Below are positions 1 to 8,192 of a DNA stretch of 64,000 bases, one piece after another (the first letter of the stretch is position 1; each line of letters begins with the position of its first letter). Below the pieces are notes generated by a model. That model ran no database searches, had not been told where the DNA came from, and saw only the letters and a list, made by a program, of their open reading frames with translations. The position numbers and the translations under genes were made by a program. The stretch is from Pseudofabraea citricarpa (Eukaryota; Ascomycota; Leotiomycetes; Helotiales; Dermateaceae): positions 868,001 through 932,000 of the forward strand of contig JAPWGK010000005.1 in assembly GCA_029641185.1 (NCBI GenBank), written 5' to 3'.

Positions 1-1386
1 AGGGCAGTGCAGGACGAGCTATGCCAGCCACCCGTCCTCGTGCTACCCCAATTTCCCACGACAGAGCAACGTTCACCATCAGGGTATGCAGCCTTGGAAG
101 AGTAGTGGGAGGAGCTTGGCTGACAGAAATTTTCAGGATGGTCCAGTCTTCCACGGCAAAGCTTTCGGCGCAAAGTCTAATGTCTCCGGAGAAGCTGTCT
201 TCACCACATCCCTCGTCGGATACCCCGAGTCAATGACTGACCCCTCATACCGCGGGCAGATCCTCGTCTTCACCCAACCTCTGATCGGAAACTATGGAGT
301 CCCATCATCGGCACGCGATGAGCATGGACTTTTGAAATATTTTGAGTCACCAAACATCCAATGCGTGGGTGTTGTGGTGGCCGATTACGCTGAGAAGTAC
401 AGCCATTGGACTGCTGTTGAGAGCTTGAGCGATTGGTGTGCGCGTGAGGGTGTGCCAGCTATCTCTGGTGTTGACACCCGTGCTATTGTCACCTACCTGC
501 GAGAGGAGGGTTCTTCTTTGGCTCGAATTACCATTGGAGAGGAGTACGATGCCGATCAGGATGAAGCTTTCGTCGACCCCGAACAAATCAACCTCGTCAA
601 GAAGGTTAGCACCAAGGCACCTTTCCACGTCAGCTCGCAGAATGGAGATATGCACGTAGCAGTCATCGACTGCGGTGTCAAGGAGAACATCTTGAGAAGT
701 TTGGTCGGCCGCGGTGCTAGTGTCACCGTATTCCCATACGACTTCCCTATCCACAAGGTCGCTCACCACTTCGATGGTGTCTTCATCTCTAACGGACCGG
801 GTGACCCAACCCATTGCCAAGAAACCGTCTACCATCTTCAACGATTGATGGAGTCTTCTCAAGTTCCTGTCTTTGGTATCTGCCTGGGACATCAACTTCT
901 AGCTCTTGCAGCTGGCGCCCGGACCATCAAGCTCAAGTATGGAAACCGTGCACACAACATCCCAGCTCTTGACTTGACCACCGGTCAATGCCACATCACC
1001 AGTCAAAATCACGGATACGCTGTTGACATGACCACCCTTCCTTCCGAATTCAAGGAGTACTTTGTCAACTTGAACGATGGTAGCAACGAGGGTAAGTCTA
1101 TATCTGTCTGACTGATGGACGTCACTAATTTCGAATAGGCATGATCCACAAGACCCGCCCAATCTTCTCCACCCAATTCCATCCCGAAGCCAAGGGAGGA
1201 CCAATGGATTCTTCTTACCTTTTCGACATGTACATCGAGAACGTCCAGCGTTACAAGAAGAACCAAGCAGTGTATCCCGCCGGCAAGGACAACAAGCCAT
1301 CCCCACTTCTTGTAGACATTCTCTCCAAGGAGCGTGTTGGTGTTCAGCCTGCTCAGGCTGCAAGTCTTGCTGCTGCCGCCGCTTAG
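1..1386 (+). CDS. CPA1: Carbamoyl-phosphate synthase, arginine-specific small subunit (5' end outside window)
   Basis: Glutaminase subunit of arginine-specific carbamoyl-phosphate synthase: it hydrolyses glutamine and passes ammonia to the large subunit for citrulline/arginine synthesis, in mitochondria in Neurospora (arg-2). Three exons are visible: 1-83 (frame from base 3), 137-1091 and 1139-1386. The 53-nt intron at 84-136 joins ..ATFTIR to DGPVFHGK.., the expected family sequence. The 47-nt intron at 1092-1138 joins NDGSNE to GMIHKTRP. The class I glutamine amidotransferase part shows SNGPGDP, the nucleophile loop FGICLGHQ (Cys) and the His/Glu pair in [11 protein letters not shown]. About 427 codons are present. 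The start codon and mitochondrial leader should lie upstream: frame 3 is open to the window edge, and the ATG at 21 is probably internal. In Neurospora this gene is controlled by an arginine attenuator uORF; that region would lie outside the window. Confidence 0.95.
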
Positions 1387-1842
1387 TTTTCGGATCTGGT
1401 TTGTTGGGTGGTATTGGATTTTAAGCAAGCTGGCGTTGGTTTTGGGATTCAGTTGCAGAAAGTTTGCGCTGTGTTTGTGATAGTTTTACGCTTGAGAAGA
1501 CGAAGGAATAAAAGTCTTTTATTCGAAATGCTGTCCAGTGTTCAGTTCAAGTGACCTAGTTTTCTAAATGCAGTTTTACAGTCTATTGTGATCATGTACA
1601 ATTCCAACTTGGCTATCAACGTTGTTTGTTCACACATGCTTCTTTTGTAAGGACTCAAGGATATCAGCGACCAACTGTATATTACTGTCGTCGCCCAGAC
1701 CTGCCAATCTTTTCTTTGACTGCGAAGGTGATTTCAAGTTGTCCAAAGCAAAGCAAAGTCATATTGGTCACTAGAACTGTTCATCATCTAGCTACGATCC
1801 ATACGAATTGCTCCCGCAGTCTAGGATAGATAAATTCTCTAT
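1387..1842. other. 3' flank of CPS gene
   Basis: No gene seen. This is the presumed 3' UTR and spacer before the 54-bp repeat array. Short open frames here show no recognisable protein. Confidence 0.5.
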
Positions 1843-2058
1843 CCTCCATCTTCTGCACAAGACGGCGTCTGGTCTAACTCTACCTCATAAAGTTCTCCTC
1901 CATCTTCTGCCCTAGAGGGCATCTGATCCAACTCTACCTCAAACCGTTCTCCTCTATCTTCTGCCTAAGAGGGCGTCTGATCCAACTCTGCCTCATATTA
2001 TTCTCCTCCATCTTCTGCCCAAGAGGGCGTGGGGCGTCTGATCCAACTCCATCTCACA
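1843..2058. repeat. 54-bp tandem minisatellite, four copies
   Basis: The motif cctcYatcttctgc recurs at 1843, 1897, 1951 and 2005, an exact 54-bp period. The rest of the unit (agagggcgtctgatccaac followed by tctacctca) is conserved with a few substitutions, and the last copy has a small internal duplication of ggcgt. It is noncoding as far as can be seen. Confidence 0.9.
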
Positions 2059-2126
2059 ACGTGCGTTTTCTCTAAGACTCTTCCTGCCACAGTTATGAAC
2101 GTCAATTCCCCGATTCCCCTTCCCCT

Positions 2127-2130
<4 letters not shown>

Positions 2131-2180
<50 letters not shown>
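2131..2180. repeat. (CT)25 microsatellite
   Basis: Uninterrupted run of 25 CT dinucleotides. It creates spurious Leu/Ser and Arg/Glu open frames on both strands. Confidence 0.97.
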
Positions 2181-2184
<4 letters not shown>

Positions 2185-2574
2185 CGCGTCCTGGTCCTGG
2201 TCCTGAACCTGCACGCCCTCTCCTTAACCTCCCCTTGGTTAACCTCCTTTCCTTAACGTTATCCGCACCACGCATGCAAGGCCTACTTGTACACGCGATA
2301 GAGGGAGAGAGAGAGAGATTAGCTAACACAGTTCCAGGGCTTTACTCACGTCAATATCAAGATGTCAAGATCAAGAGTGCAAGAACAGAAGAAGGCAAAG
2401 AGAAGAGATGTATTCGGTGGCTAAGGAATGACAGCCTTGATGCGATGCCACACAAGCCCGGTTGGCTATTCTGCTCTGCTCTACCCAACGCGAGGGAAAT
2501 GCCCATCAGCATCCCATGAATACCCAAACAAAAACGCCATCCAATGTACGTCCTGAGACGGTAACACAAATGTC

Positions 2575-2860
2575 TATCAACTCCAACTCCAACGAAAACA
2601 ACAAGAAACGCCATGCCATGCGATGCACTGGGACAGGCAGTTCCCATCAACTCCAACGAAAGCAACAAGAAACGTCATGCCATGCGATGCACTGGGAGAA
2701 CCAATCTCCATCAACTCCAACGAAAACAACAAGAACGCCATGCTATGCCGAGGTCGAAACCGCACACATATCCGCAGCCACGAAACTTGTCAAACGCCAT
2801 CCGACCGATGTACCTGGACAGCGGATCACCACCAACTCCCACGAAACCCCCAATGAATGC
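2575..2860. repeat. 64-bp tandem minisatellite with a decayed last copy
   Basis: The block ccaacgaaaRcaacaagaa recurs at 2589, 2653 and 2717 (64-bp period), each followed by a catgccatgcgatgcactggg-type segment. A degenerate further copy (ccaactcccacgaaa) lies near 2830. It sits immediately downstream of the coiled-coil gene stop at 2915 (minus strand). Open frames through it are repeat artefacts. Confidence 0.85.
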
Positions 2861-2914
2861 CATCCGCGTTGAGCTTGTTTCTGGCCATGGCATACATACA
2901 TGAACTATCTGGTA

Positions 2915-3982
2915 TTAGCCAGAAACTATGTTCAAACCAATCAGATCTCTCAATCTGAGGCGCTTCTTGTCGATTGTGCCTGGAATTAGAGGTTTTCCAA
3001 GTTCGCCGATTATTGCATCAACTGTTTGCTCTAAACAACAAAATTAGTCGCATATAACAAAGTCAAAAACAGTTTATGCTAACCTGACAATCGATTAATA
3101 CCACCCGGTGTTTTGGGGAAGTTGGCAATTATCTCGTTTGTCGTAGTGTTACGAAGAGGTGATAGAGGGTATCTTGGATCAGTCAAGGCCCTATTTGCTA
3201 ATCGAGCAGCATTATTGCTATCACTGCATTAAACACGCCCATCAGTTAGTATAATTCTTTGGAAGGAATAGAATAAGTAATAATATCACTAACCTTGCTC
3301 TAGAAGAGGTACGCAAAGAACCAATGCTCTGGTCAAGATGGTCCAGTCTCTCACTGAATGTCTGTTCCACTTTGACGAATCTCTGTTCGCCATCGTCGAA
3401 CTTCTGTTCGACATCATTGAGCTTCTGTTGGAGGTCCCGATCAATATGATCTAATCTCTGCTCAACACCATCTAATCTCTGCTCAACACCATCTAATCTC
3501 TTCTCAACACCATCTAATCTCTTCTCAACACCATCGACTTTTTGATTCAAAGAACACAAGGTCTCGTTGATAGCACCTAGCGTCTGATCAATCTTATCAA
3601 ATCTCTGATTGGTTTGGAGAGCAAGAGCTTCCAATTTATCAAATCTCTGATTGGTTTGGAGAGCAAGAGCTTCCAATTTATCAAATCTCTGATTGGTCTG
3701 GAGAGCAAGAGCTTCCAATTTATCAGTCGTGTTGTTGGCCTGGAGAGCAAGAGCTTCCAATTTATCAGTTGTGTTGTTGGCCTGGAGAGCAAGAGCTTCC
3801 AATTTATCAGTTGTGTTGTCGGTCTTCTGACTGGCGTTTTGGATTTCTTGCAGGATGCCAGGTTCCGAACACAGTGCTGGAACGTTTTTCATTTTGAGTG
3901 TTTCGACTCTCAGCACTTCATGCGAATTTGACATTGCAGTATAGTCTGGCAGTTCCAGTCCTTGGTTTGGTAGGGCTGCCAT
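2915..3982 (-). CDS. Repetitive coiled-coil protein (paralogue of the gene at 5359-6183)
   Basis: I do not recognise a named family. Coding exons: 3982-3294, 3223-3084 and 3030-2915. The introns (70 and 53 nt) have GTTAGT/GTTAGC donors, CTAAC or CTAAT branch sites and CAG/TAG acceptors, and both keep frame, giving 314 residues. The start at 3982 is the first ATG in the leader's last exon. After a short N-terminus come about 5.5 copies of a 14-residue unit (TTDKLEALALQANN / QRFDKLEALALQTN), then four copies of the heptad RLDGVEK/Q, all predicted coiled coil with no catalytic motif. The C-terminal exons encode a non-coiled part rich in PLSPLRN and PGGINRLSE motifs, ending VSG. If intron 1 is retained, the frame instead ends in a hydrophobic tail (LVILLLILFL). 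The paralogue lies 1.4 kb upstream. Existence is well supported by consistent splicing; function is unknown. Confidence 0.75.
3448..3532. repeat. 21-bp (one heptad) coding minisatellite
   Basis: Four tandem 21-bp copies inside the coiled-coil gene, encoding RLDGVEK/Q on the minus strand. The period equals one heptad. Confidence 0.9.
3594..3815. repeat. 42-bp (two heptads) coding minisatellite
   Basis: Copies start at 3594, 3636, 3678, 3720, 3762 and 3804, an exact 42-bp period. They encode the 14-residue DKLEALALQ unit on the minus strand. Two subtypes occur: three copies with QRF and three with NNT. Confidence 0.92.
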
Positions 3983-4039
3983 TGTAGAGAGGCAAAAGCT
4001 TGTGGCGCTAGGCTGTGTGATTGAAGAAGTCTGAGGGAT

Positions 4040-4511
4040 CCTTGTACTGACTGCAAATAGAGTTAGTTGCGCAAACTGACCAGAAGTTGCTGCTGTGAGT
4101 GGGAGTGCTTGAAGAGTTTGGAGGGATCCTTGTGCTGACTGCAAATCGCGTTGCGCAGACTTACCAGAAGTTGCTGCTGTGAGTGGGAGTGCTTGAAGAG
4201 TTCGGAGGGATCCTTGTACTGACTGCAAATAGAGTTAGTTGCGCAAACTGACCAGAAGTTGCTGCTGTGAGTGGGAGTGCTTGAAGAGTTGGAGGGATCC
4301 TTGTGCTGACTGCAAATCGCGTTGCGCAGACTTACCAGAAGTTGCTGCTGTGAGTGGGAGTGCTTGAAGAGTTCAGAGGGATCCTTGTGCTGACTGCAAA
4401 TAGAGTTAGTTGCGCAAACTGACCAGAAGTTGCTGCTGTGAGTGGGAGTGCTTGAAGAGTTTGGAGGGATCCTTGTGCTGACTGCAAATCGCGTTGCGCA
4501 GACTTACCAGA
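4040..4511 (-). repeat. Three-copy 172-bp higher-order repeat in the gene leader, carrying splice signals
   Basis: Two ~86-bp monomers alternate (B-A-B-A-B-A reading the minus strand), giving a 171-172 bp dimer present three times. B monomers carry GTAAGT (G at 4507, 4335 and 4164). A monomers have a diverged donor (GTCAGT) but gain ACTAAC followed by TTTGCAG (last G at 4394, 4224 and 4051). Pairing B donors with A acceptors predicts introns of 112-114 nt (4507-4394, 4335-4224, 4164-4051) separated by 58-59 nt exons. None of those exons contains an ATG before the start codon at 3982. The repeats are seen directly; the splicing is inferred. Confidence 0.8.
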
Positions 4512-4574
4512 GTTGCTTCTCTGAGTGGGTTGTTTGGTAGAGAAGAAAGCTCGGAGTGGGGGGCCTTGCCAAGC

Positions 4575-4582
4575 TATTTATA
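4575..4582 (-). promoter_or_regulatory. TATA box of the coiled-coil gene
   Basis: TATAAATA on the minus strand, about 65 nt upstream of the first predicted leader donor at 4507. It places transcription start between the TATA box and the repeat array. Confidence 0.6.
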
Positions 4583-5358
4583 CACAGATGTTGCAGCACA
4601 TAGCAAACAGTTCCAGAATGTACTAGCGGCATTTATAGGTACACGTATGAAGTTCCAAATTTGAAGCCTTTATAAGGACACGCACAAAGTTCCAAAATCT
4701 TAGGAGACAACGCGTCACACGGAAACATGGGCTTTGTCACATGCTCACAAATCTGATGTTAGGTGTTGAATATGAATCCGACACCTGAGAAGTCATATGA
4801 CTGGGTTTATCCTGTTTGGTAGTTCCTCGTTAAAAGATTATTATTATTCTTATTCTATTTTAAAGAACAAGTTTTATGCTAGAATATCTGTGGGTATATA
4901 GGAGGGTATAATTTTGAAATATTAGAAGGGCTAAGTATCTAGTATATACTACTACTGTATTTATTTGTCACTTGTACTACTTAATCTTTTCTTTCTACTA
5001 TATATATGTGTGTATAATCTTATTATATAAAGCCTGCACACAAAGTAGATATCATTTAGTTCAGGTTCAGAAAGGCTAATAACAAAATAAGATAAGGTAA
5101 AGAGAAGAGATTTATTTGGTAGTGTTGATTACCCAAGTGGCTAAGCGACGACATCTGTAATATAAAATATCATACGGTCTAGCTATTCCACCCAATACAA
5201 ATGCCTATCTATTAGCAACTGTAAAAACTCAAAAAGAAAACTGTTATCTAATACAAATACACATCTATTCTAAGAACCTAACAAATATCATCTATGCTGG
5301 GTTTGTTTTTGGCCATGGCATCTGTACTTGGATAAAAAGGCTAAAAGAATATCCTAAC
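4583..5358. other. AT-rich spacer between the two coiled-coil paralogues
   Basis: No gene seen. Near 5295-5330 there is a short match to the 3' flank of the other paralogue (minus strand GCCATGGCCARAAACAA), which indicates that the duplication extended past the stop codons. Confidence 0.5.
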
Positions 5359-6183
5359 CTAATAAAGAAGTAGAATAACAACAAGAAATATCAGAGATAA
5401 TGCTACCAGTATTGTTACCATAGAGACTTGCAATGCTTTGATATTCTGTTTCATATCATCCAAGCTCTTCTCGATACCGTCAAGTCTCTGCTCAACACTA
5501 GTGAACATGGGATCGAAATCTTTGAATTTCTGATCGACATCATCAAATTTCCATTTGATGTTATCGAATCTATTACCAAATCCAATTTCAGATATCGCCT
5601 CATACGTAGCTAATATCTGATCGATAGTTTTATCGTTATTGTCGAATCTGTGATCAAAAACATCTAGTATTTTAGTAATATCAGCCATTGCATTATCAGT
5701 GCTATCGAGCCTCTGGTTAATAGTACCGAATCTCTGGTCAGTAGTATTGACCCTGTTCTGAACGGTGTCAAACATCTCATTGATGCGACGCTCAGCAGCT
5801 TGAGACTCACTGATGGCATGGTCGACCCGCTCACTGCTATTTCTGATCCGCTGCATGATCACAGGCTTGAAAATTGAAGCCATTGTTTGCCGCACCCGCT
5901 GTGTCTCGGCTCCCTTGTTGGGGGGGTTAGGGTCTAGCATTGCCAGATCCCGATTTTGCTCTTGCGGGACTTCTTGCTCTTGCTCTTGCTCTTGCTCTTG
6001 CACAGCTGCCGTTGTGGACGACTGTAGATGTGGTATTAAGCTCCGTAGCCTGTTTGAAGATGTTGGGGGAGCTGCAATTCTTGAGAACCGTGGTTGTGGT
6101 ACTGAGGTGCCTGGTATGGTTGAAGATGATGCAGGAGTTGCCATTGTCGAGGGCATTGGAAGTGCTTCTGGGTTCCGTGGCAT
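5359..6183 (-). CDS. Coiled-coil protein with C-terminal membrane anchor (paralogue of the gene at 2915-3982)
   Basis: Unrecognised family; single exon, 274 residues from the ATG at 6183. This start is preferred because the frame upstream crosses the TATA-like AT run at 6311-6334. Order: a Pro/Ser/Thr-rich N-terminus, a short (QE)n run translated from gctctt repeats near residue 65, a coiled coil with heptads such as TTDQRFGTINQRLDS and VEQRLDGIEKSLDDM, then a very hydrophobic terminal stretch (ILVALSLIFLVVILLLY) ending the protein. That arrangement is typical of a tail-anchored membrane protein. It resembles the neighbour in heptad wording (QRLD, VEQ, NQR) but lacks that protein's spliced C-terminal exons. 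Role unknown. Confidence 0.7.
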   Translation of the reverse strand: MPRNPEALPMPSTMATPASSSTIPGTSVPQPRFSRIAAPPTSSNRLRSLIPHLQSSTTAAVQEQEQEQEQEVPQEQNRDLAMLDPNPPNKGAETQRVRQTMASIFKPVIMQRIRNSSERVDHAISESQAAERRINEMFDTVQNRVNTTDQRFGTINQRLDSTDNAMADITKILDVFDHRFDNNDKTIDQILATYEAISEIGFGNRFDNIKWKFDDVDQKFKDFDPMFTSVEQRLDGIEKSLDDMKQNIKALQVSMVTILVALSLIFLVVILLLY

Positions 6184-6310
6184 GATTAAAGATACTGTGG
6201 TGCTGATGGTGAGTGTGGTGTAACTTGACTCGATGTTTCCTGCTGTGAAAAGACTATTGTCTGGCCAAGGAAACAGAAAGAAGGAAACGCAAAACGTGAT
6301 GTAGTAGGCT

Positions 6311-6334
6311 TTTATATATATATATATATATATA
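6311..6334 (-). promoter_or_regulatory. (TA)n tract acting as probable TATA region
   Basis: A tatata run that reads TATATA..TATAAAA on the minus strand, about 130 nt upstream of the ATG at 6183. It parallels the TATA box of the paralogue. Confidence 0.45.
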
Positions 6335-6956
6335 CACACATTGATATCCAAACACTGTTTATCCCCCCAGGCCCCCAGTAGAACAAAGAATTTAGGTCCA
6401 AGTAGCCCAAACTCAAGATAACACGGAGACAAAGGCTTTGTTATATGCTCACAAAGTTGATGGCACAAAGATGAAATGTATGTGCCTGCTTGTTTGTTTT
6501 AGTTTTCTTGACAATAGCCAGGCCCATTCTTTGTGGCATGCTTTGATATTACAAAGAAATGGTTTGTACAGATATGTCTATACCTATCTGTTTGGTTTGG
6601 TTTAAATAGAATATCAGAAGGAAGATAAGTTTTTCTACTACGTGTATATAATTCACTGGAATTGTTAAAATAAGGACATGGTTTTTAAACAATAGAATGG
6701 ATATCGTTATAAAGTATTTTAAATTCGTGGAATTTTTTAGAATTTTCATCACTCTTAGACATTTAAGAAGATAAGAATAACCCAAACCTACTTCCAATAA
6801 CGTTGATTGCGCTAAATTTGGAATATTCACAATCCCATTCACAGCATTCTCTGTATCGTGAATCGCAATCCATTTTCGCACGTACCTAGAGGTAGCAAGA
6901 CCTGTACCAACCCTTTCTTCCTACAACATATTCGATCTAAGATCGATTTTATCACC
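6335..6956. other. AT-rich divergent intergenic region
   Basis: No gene seen. Upstream region shared by the minus-strand coiled-coil gene and the plus-strand kinase gene. Confidence 0.5.
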
Positions 6957-8192
6957 ATGAACGCTACTACAAGCAATCAAGATCGTTCAGTAATTCCGAA
7001 GACGGACGATCAGAAAAATTCATCTCCGTCGTCAAGCAACATCGAGGATATCGAAGATCTTCAAGATCTCAACCTCGAGATACCTCTCTCAACCAAGGAT
7101 GTTGTGGTAATTGCAATCTCTGGATGTACTTCATCTGGAAAAACATCTCTCGCTCTCCTCGTCTCAGAGATCCTACGACTTGGACTCGGGGATTATCTCA
7201 GTGGACCACCGGAGCCGGCTATCATTCATCAAGATCATTACTTCACCGCCAAAGAAAAGTGCACGGAACTCATCACTTTCCGTCCAACCAAAAATGACGC
7301 GGAATATGTCCGAGCGAGTATTGGAAAGGGCTTTTGGGACCAAGGAGAATTCAAGGTGCCACTCAGCTCTCAGCTTCGAGGCAAGAATGCGAATGGTGGT
7401 GAGGAGTGCATCTTAATCAATGATGAAGATGATTCACAAGCTTCATCTTCAGCTCCTGCTCCTATCCGTTCAATCAATACAGATACTTGGGACGCCATGG
7501 AGCTCACAAAATTCGTCGAGGATCTTCGCCTCCTTCGCAACACTGAAGCCGAGGGCATCGAGTTCAGAAAGAACCTCATCACCTCTACTCAAGCCTCTGC
7601 CACAATCAACGCCGATCCGTTCCTCGCCGAATGGAAGGACAGCGGGATCTTCAAGACATTGGTTACGGCTGTCGAAAATTGGGCTAGCAACACCTGTCTC
7701 GTTTACGGCAAACCGATCCCGACTCTTGCCCTGGTGGAAGGTTTCCTGCTTTACGCGAAGCCTCCTGAGGATGAATCCAACCGGGATGCTAATCACATCA
7801 AGCATGAGATCGCCAAGAACATCGATATCAAGCTCATGATTCCTACCTCGAAAGCTTGCGCCGAAGAACGTCGCTTCTCGCGATCTAATTATATTGACGA
7901 GGCTCAGGGTGGAACACGTGTGCCTGGTCAGATGTGGAAGACAGAAGGTTACTTTGAAGATGTCGCCTGGGCCAATTATGTCAAAGAGAACAGTTGGATG
8001 TTTATCGGCAATAAGATTGAAGGGTTTGTTCCAGATGGCTGCATGGAGGCGAAGATCTTCGCAGGCATCCGAGGAGAGCACAACAGAATCCGGATCTTGA
8101 ATTTGCTTGATGCGAGTATGGGTTTCATGATGAAGTGGGCAATTAGTACCATCTTGACAGAGCTGAATAAGACGATGGATAGAGCTGAATAA
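6957..8192 (+). CDS. Nicotinamide riboside kinase / uridine kinase-like P-loop kinase
   Basis: Single exon, 411 residues. The ATG at 6957 sits in a good context (ATCACCATGA); the frame further upstream has only a GTG. A disordered acidic N-terminus is followed by the Walker A loop SGCTSSGKTS (about residues 55-64), then IIHQDHYF as in the nucleoside-kinase fold, where an acidic residue follows the His, and later ALVEGFLLYAKP, the Walker-B-like segment of nicotinamide riboside kinases. NRK enzymes phosphorylate nicotinamide riboside to NMN in NAD+ salvage. The protein is clearly longer than yeast Nrk1 (about 240 residues), with an insert between the HQDHYF and VEGFLLY segments and an extended C-terminus, so substrate specificity is inferred only. 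A generic uridine-kinase-like ATPase is the alternative. Confidence 0.8.
   Translation: MNATTSNQDRSVIPKTDDQKNSSPSSSNIEDIEDLQDLNLEIPLSTKDVVVIAISGCTSSGKTSLALLVSEILRLGLGDYLSGPPEPAIIHQDHYFTAKEKCTELITFRPTKNDAEYVRASIGKGFWDQGEFKVPLSSQLRGKNANGGEECILINDEDDSQASSSAPAPIRSINTDTWDAMELTKFVEDLRLLRNTEAEGIEFRKNLITSTQASATINADPFLAEWKDSGIFKTLVTAVENWASNTCLVYGKPIPTLALVEGFLLYAKPPEDESNRDANHIKHEIAKNIDIKLMIPTSKACAEERRFSRSNYIDEAQGGTRVPGQMWKTEGYFEDVAWANYVKENSWMFIGNKIEGFVPDGCMEAKIFAGIRGEHNRIRILNLLDASMGFMMKWAISTILTELNKTMDRAE

Noticed and set aside
347..895. 182-codon open frame antisense to the CPS gene
   Set aside because: Shadow of a well-conserved coding exon; no family features of its own.
1993..2256. Open frames rich in Arg-Glu or Leu-Ser
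   Set aside because: Produced entirely by the (CT)25 microsatellite.
2462..2903. Several overlapping frames of 60-136 codons
   Set aside because: All read through the 64-bp minisatellite; no consistent frame or start context.
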